From Flavobacterium sp. Root420 (GTDB lineage: Bacteria; Bacteroidota; Bacteroidia; Flavobacteriales; Flavobacteriaceae): a DNA stretch of 49,061 bases. Positions 7,564 to 17,539 of this stretch are shown in pieces. The notes under the pieces are model-generated. The model had not been told where the DNA came from and ran no database searches. It worked only from the letters and a program-made list of their open reading frames with translations. Position 1 is the first letter of the stretch. Every line of letters begins with the position of its first letter. A program made the position numbers and the translations under genes. The stretch covers positions 1 to 49,061 of the forward strand of contig NZ_LMEF01000015.1 in assembly GCF_001427905.1 (NCBI RefSeq), written 5' to 3'.

Positions 7564-10059
7564 TTAGACAATTTGGTTTTTGTTTTTTCGGTAATAGAAA
7601 TATAATGTCGAAATCCCTATAATAATTAATAACCATTCATGAGGCTCAGGAACAGACCCGTCGTTGTTTATGGAGGCATTTCCTAATGTATTTACATTTT
7701 TCTCAATACCATTCTTTTTATAATCTTCATCGGTTTCAAGTACAATTAATGAAGAAATTGGAGTTACTATATTGGCATCTTTTGCTAATTCAACATATTG
7801 ATTATTGGCTAAAGTGTCTCCTTGAATTTTTACCTGTTCTTCCATAACTTTTCCAAAGGCATACATTCTGTAAATATGATTTGGACCATTGTTTTTTGAA
7901 TTACTGTCCTGTATTTTTTCCTGAATAGAAATATTTGCAGGTTCAATATTTACCAGGTTTTTATCTGTTTTAAATTGTACAAATTGATGTTGTGCGATCA
8001 TCTTTAAACTGTTTTGCAAACTGGTCTGATAATAGTCGATATATTTTTGCTCCTTAATAGTTTGCCAAAATGGATTAATGTCTGCCGAGATATTAATAAC
8101 CTTGATGTTTCGTTGTTTCGTTTGGGTTTTAATTTTCTTTAGATAATTTGAGTCTTCCAATTCTTCAAAATTGGCAGAAAATGTTCCGGATTTTGTAATG
8201 ATCAAACTGTTTTGGGCTAATTTATATAGAGGCAGTAAAGAATAATGGAAGTCTTCAAAATCTAGCTGAATCGCTTTGAAATTCTCTTTATTAATTGCTG
8301 TTTTTTGACCATTCACAAAAACGTAAATATTTTTTTGATTCCCGTTTACAAATGACTCAATTTGTTTGGTAGTCCAATTGGTGTTTAAATCCAGAATAAT
8401 TTCAGAAGGAGTAAATGGAATAATTGTTTTCTGAATGTCTTTAACTTCATACATTTTGTTTTTCCATACAAATGAATTAGAAAGTACCTTATTCAAAGAC
8501 ATATTTGCATACCAATCGTCCAGTCCTTTTGATTCATTTATATAAAAACCATTTTTTAGTTCAAAACCTTTGCTGGTTTCAATTTTAGTATTTCCAACTA
8601 TTTGAATTCTTGAAATTGTTTTGGCATTTGAAATATTAGGACCTTTTATAGAAAGACTTTGATATTTCATTTCATTATCTTCAACTTTTAAAGGGGTTGT
8701 AAAACCACATTTAAATGTTCTTGGAGTTTTGTAATTTACCGGAAAAACTCTCACTACAACTTTGTTTCCTTCTTTCCACTGCATTAAAGAGGGATCGCGG
8801 TATTCTACACCAACAATTTGTGTGTACGCTTTTTTTGCTTTTTCTTTAGTAGTCAAAACACCCTTTCGCTCAATTCCGTTTACCCAAAGTGAAAGCGAAG
8901 TCGCAACAGAACCTTCTGGTAATTGAAATGAATAAATAGCTTCACCATTCCGCCATGAATCTTCTGCGGCAGCAATATTGATTGTGATTTCGGTATAAGC
9001 TAATCGGCTGTCAGGATAGATTTTTACATCTTCTTTAATGTTTTTGGTGAATAGATCTTCACCGCTCCATAATTGTTCTTCTGTTTCTAATCTTTTATCA
9101 AAATTCGATTTCAGGATGTTTATTTTATCATCGTTACTCAGGCCCGCATCTTTACAGAATAAATAGGCGATACTAATAAAAGGATTGTGTGTTTTTCTTT
9201 CGTTGAATTGTTGATTACTAAAAGAATTAAAATTATCAAAAGAAAAGAAATCATCAGGTCCTGTGTAAACAATATCCTTTTTTAATAGTATTTCATTAAA
9301 AAAATTGGGCTTAAGGTTTTGTGAAACAGTTATGTAATTTGGTAAATCATCATTGTCGTTAAAAGATTGGACCATTGCGGTTTTTACTATTTTATTACTT
9401 TCGAGACTTAATCCGATTGTAAAAACTATTAAGCTGATTACTACAGTTGAAAATCCGGCACTGAAAGAAATAAAATAAATTCGATTTCTTGTTAAATAAC
9501 GAAGAACAGTCAGCGAATGAATAATGATAACCAAGGCAGGAACCAAACCATAAAACCCTAATCCCAATGCAATAATTCCAATAAAAGAATAAGGCATAAC
9601 TGGTATAAGATATAGGGTAAAGTATAGTATTATCGTAAAGGAGAATCCGTTAATGAAAAAGTAAACATAAGTGTTAGGTCTGCCTTCTGAGTTGTTGTAA
9701 ATAAAGAAGTTAGAAACGCAAAATGCAAAAGTTGCTATATATACCCAAATAGGCAAATCCTGAAAAATCGGAATTAATGTATTTAGGCAAAAACATCCAA
9801 TAAACCAATTCAATATTAAAAATGAAGTAAGATGAATGTAGGTTTCTTTATTTTTTAAAATTGAAAAAGAAAGTACGGTTCCGTAAACAAATTCAAATAC
9901 TAAACTAGGTATAGCAATAGATTCATAGTTGTAGAAGTGGAATTCTCTACTTATAAGAGAGCTGACTAATAAGATAGTGCTGAAAACGGTTACAATAAGA
10001 CTAATTAAGACACCTGGTTTTTGAGTGTAATTTTTTAAAATTTCTATTTTGTGTTTCAT
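7564..10059 (-). CDS. XrtN-system VIT-domain protein with PEP-type C-terminal sorting signal
   Basis: This 831-residue membrane protein appears to be the dedicated substrate of the adjacent exosortase. About seven hydrophobic helices fill residues 17-218. A large extracytoplasmic part follows, with a VIT (vault inter-alpha-trypsin) domain at about 345-460: paired beta strands, ATSLSLWVNGIERKG, KKAYTQIV and VVVRVFPVNY. A VWA-like region (about 550-700) has no recognisable DxSxS metal site. The C-terminus is a tripartite sorting tail: VPEPHEW (803-809), a 14-residue hydrophobic helix, and basic RKNKNQ. A -7 promoter element lies 32 bp upstream (10091-10098). VIT proteins are surface or secreted adhesion-like proteins in other systems; the actual function here is unknown. 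Confidence 0.8.
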   Translation of the reverse strand: MKHKIEILKNYTQKPGVLISLIVTVFSTILLVSSLISREFHFYNYESIAIPSLVFEFVYGTVLSFSILKNKETYIHLTSFLILNWFIGCFCLNTLIPIFQDLPIWVYIATFAFCVSNFFIYNNSEGRPNTYVYFFINGFSFTIILYFTLYLIPVMPYSFIGIIALGLGFYGLVPALVIIIHSLTVLRYLTRNRIYFISFSAGFSTVVISLIVFTIGLSLESNKIVKTAMVQSFNDNDDLPNYITVSQNLKPNFFNEILLKKDIVYTGPDDFFSFDNFNSFSNQQFNERKTHNPFISIAYLFCKDAGLSNDDKINILKSNFDKRLETEEQLWSGEDLFTKNIKEDVKIYPDSRLAYTEITINIAAAEDSWRNGEAIYSFQLPEGSVATSLSLWVNGIERKGVLTTKEKAKKAYTQIVGVEYRDPSLMQWKEGNKVVVRVFPVNYKTPRTFKCGFTTPLKVEDNEMKYQSLSIKGPNISNAKTISRIQIVGNTKIETSKGFELKNGFYINESKGLDDWYANMSLNKVLSNSFVWKNKMYEVKDIQKTIIPFTPSEIILDLNTNWTTKQIESFVNGNQKNIYVFVNGQKTAINKENFKAIQLDFEDFHYSLLPLYKLAQNSLIITKSGTFSANFEELEDSNYLKKIKTQTKQRNIKVINISADINPFWQTIKEQKYIDYYQTSLQNSLKMIAQHQFVQFKTDKNLVNIEPANISIQEKIQDSNSKNNGPNHIYRMYAFGKVMEEQVKIQGDTLANNQYVELAKDANIVTPISSLIVLETDEDYKKNGIEKNVNTLGNASINNDGSVPEPHEWLLIIIGISTLYFYYRKNKNQIV

Positions 10060-10090
10060 AGTTATATTTATTTAAAAGTACTTTGAGTTG

Positions 10091-10118
10091 CAAAGTTAAT
10101 AGAAAAATTGAATTACAA
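10091..10118 (-). promoter_or_regulatory. Promoter of the VIT-xrtN operon
   Basis: The minus strand reads TTG (10118-10116), 17 nt, then TAACTTTG (10098-10091). The -7 element matches TAnnTTTG exactly; the spacing is 2 nt short of the usual 19. Confidence 0.45.
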
Positions 10119-10445
10119 GTTTTTTATTTCATTTTTTTTAAAACAGTTTAAAGTGGTTTCAATTTTCAGGAATTTGAATTTGAAAAGAAGGAAAAAACAC
10201 AACTATAACGTTATAATTCTTTATTTAGAAAGATTCTTAGCGAAAATAGATGTAAAATCCCACTTCAATTGTAACAACAAATTCCGACTTTGTTAAAGAA
10301 AAGATTTTAAAATATCAATAATTCATTATTTTAATGCAAAATTGAGTTATTAGCAAAAACAAGCAGTCAAAATCGTTTTTTAACAATAATAATTTTTGAA
10401 AAGGCTACTTCTATTATATTTTTTTTAATTCTCGGCTTTAATAGC

Positions 10446-10453
10446 TAAATTTG
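10446..10453 (+). promoter_or_regulatory. -7 promoter element of acnB
   Basis: TAAATTTG matches TAnnTTTG exactly, 39 bp before the acnB ATG. Only a T-run is present where a -33 TTG would be expected. Confidence 0.4.
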
Positions 10454-10492
10454 CGAACAAAAAAATAAAATTACCAAGAAAAGACTTTTATT

Positions 10493-13264
10493 ATGAATAT
10501 TTATCAGGATTACATCCAAGAGATTGAAGAACGAAAAGGTCAAGGGCTTAACCCGAAGCCAATTGATGGTGCTGCATTATTAAGCGAAATCATTGAACAA
10601 ATTAAGGATTTGAATAACGAGTACAGAGAAGATTCTCTTAACTTCTTTATTTATAATGTTGTACCCGGTACTACTAGTGCTGCTGGTCTGAAAGCTAAAT
10701 TTTTAAAAGAAATCATTCTTGGTGAATTCGCAGTAAAAGAAATAACACCTGCTTTTGCTTTTGAATTATTATCACATATGAAAGGTGGACCTTCAATTGA
10801 AGTGTTGCTGGATTTAGCACTTGGTGCTGATACTTCTATTGCAAAAGAAGCCGCAAATGTTCTTAAGACACAAGTTTACCTTTATGAGGCAGACACAGAC
10901 CGTCTTAAAGAAGCATTTAAAAATGATAACGCAATTGCAAGAGAGATTCTTGAAAGTTATGCAAAGGCAGAGTTTTTTACTTCACTGCCAGAAGTTGTTG
11001 AAGAAATTAAAGTAGTTACTTATATAGCTGGTGAAGGTGATATTTCGACTGATTTATTATCTCCTGGTAATCAGGCTCACTCACGTTCTGACCGTGAACT
11101 TCATGGTAAATGTATGATTACTCCTCAGGCACAAGAGGAAATCAAAGCATTACAGGCAAAACACCCTGACGCAAGCGTTATGTTGATTGCTGAAAAAGGT
11201 ACCATGGGTGTAGGATCGTCAAGAATGTCAGGAGTTAATAATGTGGCGCTTTGGACTGGTAAAAAAGCAAGTCCATATGTTCCATTCATTAATATTGCTC
11301 CAATCGTTGCCGGAACAAATGGTATTTCTCCAATTTTCCTAACAACTGTAGATGTTACAGGTGGTATTGGTTTGGATCTTAAAAACTGGGTTAAAAAGCT
11401 TGATGCTGAAGGTAATATTATTCGTAATGAAAATAATGAACCTGTTTTAGAAGAAGCATATTCAGTTGCTACCGGAACTGTACTTACGATAAACACAAAA
11501 ACGAAGAAACTTTATAATGGCGACAAAGAGCTGATAGACATTTCTAAGGCATTCACGCCTCAGAAAATGGAATTCATTAAAGCTGGAGGATCATACGCAA
11601 TTGTATTTGGTAAAAAACTTCAGACATTAGCGGCGAAAGTTTTAGATATCGAGGCTCCGCTTGTATTTGCTCCATCAAAAGAGATTTCTATTGAAGGACA
11701 AGGTCTTACAGCAGTAGAAAAAATCTTCAACAGAAATGCCGTTGGTATAACTCCGGGTAAAGTATTACACGCGGGTTCAGATGTTCGTGTAGAGGTAAAT
11801 ATTGTAGGTTCACAAGATACGACTGGTCTTATGACTGCTCAGGAATTGGAGTCTATGGCTGCTACTGTAATTTCACCAATTGTTGATGGTGCATACCAAT
11901 CGGGTTGTCATACAGCTTCGGTATGGGATAAAAAAGCTCAGGCTAATATTCCAAAATTGATGAAATTTATGAACGATTTCGGTTTAATTACAGCTCGTGA
12001 TCCGAAAGGTGTTTATCACGCAATGACCGATGTTATTCATAAGGTTCTAAACGATATTACAATAGACGAATGGGCTATTATTATTGGTGGTGACTCTCAC
12101 ACAAGAATGTCTAAAGGTGTTGCTTTTGGTGCTGACTCAGGAACTGTTGCTCTTGCACTTGCTACAGGTGAAGCTTCAATGCCGATTCCAGAATCAGTGA
12201 AGGTGACATTTATAGGCGAAATGAGAGATTATATGGACTTCCGTGATGTGGTTCATGCTACACAATCTCAAATGCTTAAGAAGTTTGGTGGTGAGAACGT
12301 ATTTCAAGGTCGAATTATTGAGGTTCATCTTGGAACTCTTACAGCTGACCAGGCATTTACTTTTACAGACTGGACTGCAGAAATGAAAGCAAAAGCTTCT
12401 ATTTGTATCTCTGAGGACGATACTTTGATTGAGTCGTTAGAGATTGCAAAAGACAGAATCCAGATTATGATTGACAAAGGAATGGACAATCATAAACAAG
12501 TTCTTCAGGGATTGATTAATAAAGCAGATAAGAGAATTTCGGAGATTAAATCGGCTGAGAAACCGGCTTTGACTCCAGACTCAAATGCTAAATATTACGC
12601 TGAAGTTGTGGTTGATCTTGATCAGATTATTGAACCAATGATTGCTGATCCAGATGTAAATAATGTTGATGTTTCAAAAAGATATACACACGATACCATC
12701 AGACCTCTATCTTTTTATGGAGGAGTGAAAAAAGTAGATCTTGGATTTATTGGATCATGTATGGTTCATAAAGGAGATATGAAAATCCTTGCTCAAATGC
12801 TTAAAAATATAGAAAATCTGCATGGTAAGGTTGAGTTTAAAGCGCCGCTTGTAGTGGCACCGCCAACTTATAACATTGTGGATGAACTTAAAGCTGAAGG
12901 AGACTGGGAAGTTTTACAGAAATACTCAGGTTTCGAATTTGATGATAATGCTCCTAAAGGGGCTGCACGTACTGAATATGAGAATATGTTGTATTTAGAG
13001 CGTCCAGGATGTAACCTTTGTATGGGTAATCAGGAAAAAGCTGCAAAAGGAGATACTGTAATGGCAACTTCTACTCGTCTTTTCCAGGGAAGAGTGGTAG
13101 AAGATACTGAGGGTAAAAAAGGAGAATCATTACTTTCTTCTACGCCTGTTGTGGTTTTGTCTACAATACTTGGTAGAACTCCTACATTGGATGAATATAC
13201 AGCTGCAGTTGATGGTATCAATTTGACCAGATTTGCACCTTCTCATAAATTATTGGTTATGTAA
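10493..13264 (+). CDS. acnB: Aconitate hydratase B (bifunctional 2-methylisocitrate dehydratase type)
   Basis: AcnB interconverts citrate and isocitrate in the TCA cycle using a [4Fe-4S] cluster; family members also dehydrate 2-methylisocitrate. The 923 aa include the AcnB-specific N-terminal HEAT-like domain (residues 1-150), the swivel domain (about 165-380, with GKCMITPQAQEEIKAL), and the catalytic core with GDSHTRMSKGVAFGADSGT. The cluster cysteines lie in GSCMVHKGD and near the end in GCNLCMGNQEKA. A second, AcnA-type aconitase follows on the same strand, separated by a terminator. Confidence 0.97.
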   Translation: MNIYQDYIQEIEERKGQGLNPKPIDGAALLSEIIEQIKDLNNEYREDSLNFFIYNVVPGTTSAAGLKAKFLKEIILGEFAVKEITPAFAFELLSHMKGGPSIEVLLDLALGADTSIAKEAANVLKTQVYLYEADTDRLKEAFKNDNAIAREILESYAKAEFFTSLPEVVEEIKVVTYIAGEGDISTDLLSPGNQAHSRSDRELHGKCMITPQAQEEIKALQAKHPDASVMLIAEKGTMGVGSSRMSGVNNVALWTGKKASPYVPFINIAPIVAGTNGISPIFLTTVDVTGGIGLDLKNWVKKLDAEGNIIRNENNEPVLEEAYSVATGTVLTINTKTKKLYNGDKELIDISKAFTPQKMEFIKAGGSYAIVFGKKLQTLAAKVLDIEAPLVFAPSKEISIEGQGLTAVEKIFNRNAVGITPGKVLHAGSDVRVEVNIVGSQDTTGLMTAQELESMAATVISPIVDGAYQSGCHTASVWDKKAQANIPKLMKFMNDFGLITARDPKGVYHAMTDVIHKVLNDITIDEWAIIIGGDSHTRMSKGVAFGADSGTVALALATGEASMPIPESVKVTFIGEMRDYMDFRDVVHATQSQMLKKFGGENVFQGRIIEVHLGTLTADQAFTFTDWTAEMKAKASICISEDDTLIESLEIAKDRIQIMIDKGMDNHKQVLQGLINKADKRISEIKSAEKPALTPDSNAKYYAEVVVDLDQIIEPMIADPDVNNVDVSKRYTHDTIRPLSFYGGVKKVDLGFIGSCMVHKGDMKILAQMLKNIENLHGKVEFKAPLVVAPPTYNIVDELKAEGDWEVLQKYSGFEFDDNAPKGAARTEYENMLYLERPGCNLCMGNQEKAAKGDTVMATSTRLFQGRVVEDTEGKKGESLLSSTPVVVLSTILGRTPTLDEYTAAVDGINLTRFAPSHKLLVM

Positions 13265-13288
13265 TCATAAGATTAGTTAATTATATGC

Positions 13289-13320
13289 AAAAGCCCGAGT
13301 TATTCTCGGGCTTTTTCTTT
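13289..13320 (+). terminator. Terminator after acnB
   Basis: AAAAGCCCGAG-TTATT-CTCGGGCTTTTT: a GC-rich stem with a 5-nt loop and T-run. Confidence 0.9.
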
Positions 13321-13356
13321 TCTGGCTCCTCAATTATTTGTAACTTGTCATGTTCA

Positions 13357-13390
13357 AAAATAAAACAAAAACAAAAACAAAAACAATTAT
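13357..13390 (+). repeat. AACAAA hexanucleotide microrepeat at the acnA start
   Basis: About four tandem copies of a 6-bp A/C unit lie directly before the likely acnA ATG at 13395. Being a multiple of three, a change in copy number would not shift the upstream in-frame ATG at 13350, but would change leader length. Confidence 0.6.
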
Positions 13391-13394
13391 ACTT

Positions 13395-15659
13395 ATGGCT
13401 TTTGATATTGAAATGATTAAAAAAGTGTATGAGAACATGCCAGGCCGTGTTGACAAAGCACGCGAGATTGTTGGTCGTCCACTTACTTTAACGGAGAAAA
13501 TTTTGTACAATCACCTTTGGGATGGGAATCCAACGAAGGCATTTGGAAGAGGAGTTGATTATGTTGATTTTGCACCGGATCGTGTAGCCTGTCAGGATGC
13601 AACTGCTCAAATGGCATTATTACAATTTATGCACGCTGGAAAGAAGACAGTTGCTGTTCCGACCACAGTTCACTGTGATCACCTGATTCAGGCAAAAGTA
13701 GATGCTGCAACCGATTTGGCCCGTGCAAAAACACAAAGTAACGAAGTTTTCGATTTCTTATCGTCAGTTTCTAATAAATACGGAATTGGTTTCTGGAAGC
13801 CAGGAGCTGGAATTATCCATCAGGTAGTCCTTGAAAATTATGCATTTCCAGGCGGAATGATGATTGGTACCGATTCTCACACTGTAAATGCAGGTGGTTT
13901 AGGAATGGTTGCTATTGGTGTTGGTGGGGCCGATGCCGTAGACGTTATGTCTGGTATGGCTTGGGAACTTAAATTTCCTAAATTAATTGGAGTGAAATTA
14001 ACTGGTAAATTATCAGGATGGACTGCTCCTAAAGATGTTATTCTTAAAGTTGCCGGTATTCTTACTGTAAAAGGCGGTACTGGTGCTATTGTTGAATATT
14101 TTGGCGAAGGTGCAACTTCTATGTCTTGTACGGGTAAAGGTACTATTTGTAATATGGGAGCTGAAATTGGAGCTACAACTTCAACTTTTGGTTATGATGC
14201 TTCTATGGGGCGTTACCTGCGTTCTACAAACAGAGCAGATGTTGCTGATGCTGCAGACAAAGTAGCTTCTTATTTAACAGGAGATCCGGAAGTTTACGCT
14301 AATCCGGAAAAATATTTTGATCAGGTTATCGAAATCAACTTAACTGAATTAGAACCCCACTTAAACGGACCTTTTACACCAGATTTAGCTACTCCAATTT
14401 CTAAAATGAAAGAAGAAGCAATCAAAAATAACTGGCCATTACAAATTCAGGTAGGTTTAATAGGTTCTTGTACCAACTCTTCTTACGAAGATATTTCTCG
14501 TGCAGCTTCTTTGGCCAGACAAGTAAGTGCTAAAAACTTAAAAACTAAATCTCAGTTTACCATTACTCCGGGTTCAGAGGTTGTTCGTTATACAATTGAA
14601 AGAGATGGTTTTATCGATACTTTCGAAAAAATTGGGGCTACTGTTTTTGCTAATGCCTGCGGACCATGTATTGGTATGTGGGATAGAGATGGAGCAGAGA
14701 AAGAAGAAAGAAACACCATTGTTCACTCTTTCAACCGTAACTTCTCAAAACGTGCAGATGGTAACCCAAATACTTTAGCCTTCGTAGGTTCTCCGGAATT
14801 GGTAACCGCTATGGCAATTGCAGGTGATTTAGGGTTCAATCCATTAACAGATACTTTAATCAACGAAGATGGAGAAGAAGTAAGGCTTGAGGCTCCAACA
14901 GGAGACGAATTGCCCCCAAAAGGATTCGATGTTAAAGATCCGGGATTCCAGGTTCCGGCTGAAGATGGGTCAGGAGTTCAGGTTGTTGTTAGTCCAACAT
15001 CTGAGCGTTTGCAATTATTAGCTCCCTTTGATGCCTGGGATGGTAAAAATATTACAGGTGCCAAATTGCTAATCAAAGCATTCGGAAAATGTACTACAGA
15101 CCACATTTCTATGGCTGGACCGTGGTTGCGTTTCCGCGGACATTTAGATAATATTTCTAACAATATGTTAATTGGTGCTGTAAATGCATTCAACCAAAAA
15201 ACAAACTCGGTTAAAAATCAATTAACCGGAGATTACGATGCAGTTCCTGCCGTAGCCCGCGCATACAAAGCAGCTGGAATTCCATCTATTGTTGTGGGAG
15301 ATCACAATTATGGTGAAGGTTCATCTCGTGAGCATGCTGCGATGGAACCACGTTTCTTAGGAGTTAAAGCGGTATTAGTGAAATCTTTTGCCCGCATACA
15401 CGAAACAAACCTTAAAAAACAAGGTCTTTTAGGATTAACTTTCGCTAACGAGGCTGATTACGATAAAATTCAGGAAAACGATACTATTAACTTTACTGAT
15501 TTAACTGAGTTTACTCCGGGAAAACCATTAACATTACAGTTTCTTCATGCAGATGGTACTAAAGATATTATTTTAGCAAACCATACTTACAACGCTGGTC
15601 AAATTGGCTGGTTTGTTGCTGGATCTGCATTAAACCTAATTGCTGCCGGAAAAGCTTAA
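13395..15659 (+). CDS. acnA: Aconitate hydratase A (mitochondrial-type)
   Basis: A second citrate/isocitrate hydro-lyase of the TCA cycle, of the 755-residue type resembling mitochondrial aconitase. I chose the ATG at 13395 (MAFDIEMI) because an earlier in-frame ATG at 13350 would add only a low-complexity KTKTKTKT stretch encoded by a microrepeat. Cluster-binding residues are visible in [10 protein letters not shown] and [11 protein letters not shown]. The substrate-binding [15 protein letters not shown] and [14 protein letters not shown] (swivel domain) motifs are also intact. No defect is seen in either aconitase, so both are probably active; AcnB may serve housekeeping flux and AcnA stress or stationary phase as in enterics, but this is inference. 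Confidence 0.96.
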   Translation: MAFDIEMIKKVYENMPGRVDKAREIVGRPLTLTEKILYNHLWDGNPTKAFGRGVDYVDFAPDRVACQDATAQMALLQFMHAGKKTVAVPTTVHCDHLIQAKVDAATDLARAKTQSNEVFDFLSSVSNKYGIGFWKPGAGIIHQVVLENYAFPGGMMIGTDSHTVNAGGLGMVAIGVGGADAVDVMSGMAWELKFPKLIGVKLTGKLSGWTAPKDVILKVAGILTVKGGTGAIVEYFGEGATSMSCTGKGTICNMGAEIGATTSTFGYDASMGRYLRSTNRADVADAADKVASYLTGDPEVYANPEKYFDQVIEINLTELEPHLNGPFTPDLATPISKMKEEAIKNNWPLQIQVGLIGSCTNSSYEDISRAASLARQVSAKNLKTKSQFTITPGSEVVRYTIERDGFIDTFEKIGATVFANACGPCIGMWDRDGAEKEERNTIVHSFNRNFSKRADGNPNTLAFVGSPELVTAMAIAGDLGFNPLTDTLINEDGEEVRLEAPTGDELPPKGFDVKDPGFQVPAEDGSGVQVVVSPTSERLQLLAPFDAWDGKNITGAKLLIKAFGKCTTDHISMAGPWLRFRGHLDNISNNMLIGAVNAFNQKTNSVKNQLTGDYDAVPAVARAYKAAGIPSIVVGDHNYGEGSSREHAAMEPRFLGVKAVLVKSFARIHETNLKKQGLLGLTFANEADYDKIQENDTINFTDLTEFTPGKPLTLQFLHADGTKDIILANHTYNAGQIGWFVAGSALNLIAAGKA

Positions 15660-15675
15660 TTCTTAAGATTCAATT

Positions 15676-15707
15676 TAAAACGTCCTGTGAAAACAGGGCG
15701 TTTTTTT
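15676..15707 (+). terminator. Terminator after acnA
   Basis: AAAACGTCCTGT-GAAA-ACAGGGCGTTTTTTT, a hairpin with a GAAA tetraloop (one G-U pair) and a seven-T tail. Confidence 0.85.
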
Positions 15708-15952
15708 GTTTGCAGCTAATCCTGTTATCTCTTCTATTTCTCGTGTGCCCATCGGAACAAAGAATGTTCGTTCTTACTGGAGCTTGGGGTACTCAAGTTT
15801 TAAATTGAATTCCGTAACTACCTGTAAAATATTGTTTTGCTATTGAGTTAATTTTTAATTTGACTATTTAAGTGAAATTAGTTGTTAAAAAATGTGCTTT
15901 TTTTACTTTAAAAAGTTAAATTCGCCTACCCCCAAAACATAATTCGTTTTTT

Positions 15953-15960
15953 TAAGTTTG
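15953..15960 (+). promoter_or_regulatory. -7 promoter element of the LysM/NlpC gene
   Basis: TAAGTTTG matches TAnnTTTG exactly, 47 bp before the ATG at 16008. No -33 TTG is seen. Confidence 0.4.
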
Positions 15961-16007
15961 AAATAAGAAGATTAAGCTTAAGAGAACGAAGATTAAATAG
16001 AATAAAA

Positions 16008-17147
16008 ATGGTTTTTAGATTAATAATAGTATTGTTTTTTTTTAGTGTTGGTGTCTTTTCTCAGGAAAAATATATCAAACATAAAATCTCAAAAGGAGAA
16101 AATCTAACTGTAATTGCTAAAAAATATGGAGTAAAAGCCAAGGATATTTCAAAAGCAAATCCAAATGCTCCTAAAATTTTAAAATTAAATTCAATTTTAT
16201 TAATACCGGATAACAACCAAATTTCTGAAAGTAAACTTCCGGAAACCGTTGCAAATAATACTCCGGGTTTACATGAAGTTCAGGCCAAAGAGACTCTTTG
16301 GGGAATATCAAAAAAATACAACGTCTCGGTTGATGATTTAAAAAAGGCAAATCCATCATTAGAAACAGAAGGATTGAAAATTGGTCAGCAAATCAATATT
16401 CCGTCAAATTCAATAGCAGTCTCAGAAAAACCAATAGATGATCTTAAGATTGTAACCGATGTTGAAGTTGTAGTTGAGGTTCAGCCCAAAGAAACGAAAT
16501 ACGCCATTGCAAAAAGATACGGATTAACAGTTGCAGAATTAGAGAAACAAAATCCATTTATTAAAGGAAAATTACCTGTTGGATATGTTTTAAAGATTCG
16601 TACTTCAAAAGAAAAAGCAGATGCTGCTCAGGTATTAGCACAACCAATAAATACTGTAGTAAAAGATTCTTTGTCAACCCCTAAAAATGTTCAGATCGCC
16701 GAGAATTCGGAAATCAAAAAAGATTCCTCAACAATTATAAGAGTTAGTAATCATTCGGATTTAATTAATCAACTGGTGATGAATGCTACTGAAAATATTG
16801 GGGTCAGATATCGATCTGGCGGAACTACAAAAGCTGGTTTTGATTGTTCCGGTTTAATGATTTGTACTTTTAGTAATTTTGATATTAAATTGCCAAGAAG
16901 TTCTATCGAACAATCAAGAATCGGTGTAAAAGTTAATTCAGATGAAGCACAAAAAGGGGATTTAATCTTCTTTAGAACCAATGGAAGACGCCACATTAAC
17001 CATGTAGGAATGGTAATTGAAGCGGTCGATGGAGAAATTAAATTTGTTCATTCTTCAACTCATGGAGGTGTTATGATTTCCTCAACTAAAGAGCCATATT
17101 ATGAAAGGGCTTTTTCACAAGTAAATCGCGTTTTAGAAAAGATTTAG
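16008..17147 (+). CDS. Secreted LysM / NlpC-P60 peptidoglycan endopeptidase
   Basis: A periplasmic or secreted cell-wall hydrolase. A signal peptide (residues 1-18, ending VFSQ) is followed by three LysM peptidoglycan-binding repeats (about 22-67, 88-132 and 153-198), a low-complexity linker, and a C-terminal NlpC/P60 domain (about 250-375). The catalytic triad is intact: Cys280 in FDCSGL, His332 in NHVGMV and His348 in FVHSST. Family members cut the D-Glu to diamino acid bond in stem peptides and take part in cell separation or remodelling. The stop codon overlaps the stop of the convergent response regulator gene by four bases, with no terminator between them. Confidence 0.93.
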   Translation: MVFRLIIVLFFFSVGVFSQEKYIKHKISKGENLTVIAKKYGVKAKDISKANPNAPKILKLNSILLIPDNNQISESKLPETVANNTPGLHEVQAKETLWGISKKYNVSVDDLKKANPSLETEGLKIGQQINIPSNSIAVSEKPIDDLKIVTDVEVVVEVQPKETKYAIAKRYGLTVAELEKQNPFIKGKLPVGYVLKIRTSKEKADAAQVLAQPINTVVKDSLSTPKNVQIAENSEIKKDSSTIIRVSNHSDLINQLVMNATENIGVRYRSGGTTKAGFDCSGLMICTFSNFDIKLPRSSIEQSRIGVKVNSDEAQKGDLIFFRTNGRRHINHVGMVIEAVDGEIKFVHSSTHGGVMISSTKEPYYERAFSQVNRVLEKI

Positions 17148-17539
17148 GCATTCAGATAAATTTTATTTCTAAATGCTTCAATAGGGAAAGGTTTGCCTAA
17201 AAAATCAGTAACATAGATACTTTCGCTAATTTCCTTAATTTCATCACAATCTAACGTCGAAGAAAGTACGTAGATTTGATTGCTTTTTTTTAGTTCGCTA
17301 TCTAGTTTGGCGTAAGCCTTCAAAAATTCAAAACCATTCATAACAGGCATTTGTACATCGAGAATAATAATAATCGATGGATAAAGTTTGCCATTGGTCT
17401 GAAGCCACTCAATGCCTTCTTTGCCATTGTTGGTTATATGAACTTCATCTATGCAAAGCACTTTTTTAAGTAACTGTTTGATGACAAGCTGATCTATAAG
17501 GTTATCTTCAATTAATAGAAATACATTTTTAACTGGCAT
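17144..17539 (-). CDS. Single-domain response regulator (CheY-like)
   Basis: The 131 aa consist of a receiver domain only. The acidic pocket is IEDN (residues 10-13), the phospho-acceptor is Asp61 in LDVQMPVMNG, the switch Ser/Thr lies in VLSST, and Lys116 is in FLGKPF. There is no output domain, so it must act by protein contact or phosphotransfer. The start codon overlaps the last codons of the upstream kinase gene by 11 bp, indicating translational coupling and a cognate pair. Its 3' end overlaps the convergent NlpC/P60 gene. Confidence 0.9.
   Translation of the reverse strand: MPVKNVFLLIEDNLIDQLVIKQLLKKVLCIDEVHITNNGKEGIEWLQTNGKLYPSIIIILDVQMPVMNGFEFLKAYAKLDSELKKSNQIYVLSSTLDCDEIKEISESIYVTDFLGKPFPIEAFRNKIYLNA

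Larger units (their letters stand above)
10060..10492. other. Divergent intergenic region between the XrtN unit and acnB
   Basis: A 433-bp AT-rich spacer with promoter elements at both ends (10091-10098 leftward, 10446-10453 rightward) and a perfect 12-bp palindrome TATAACGTTATA at 10204-10215. A 62-codon open frame in this spacer has low-complexity composition and is not considered a gene. Confidence 0.6.
15660..16007 (+). other. Intergenic region between acnA and the NlpC/P60 gene
   Basis: This 348-bp spacer carries the acnA terminator at its start and a TAAGTTTG -7 element near its end. Nothing else recognisable is seen in the middle. Confidence 0.6.

Noticed and set aside
10108..10296. 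62-codon open frame between the VIT gene and acnB
   Set aside because: Low-complexity Phe/Lys/Asn composition in an AT-rich regulatory spacer, overlapping the leftward promoter region.
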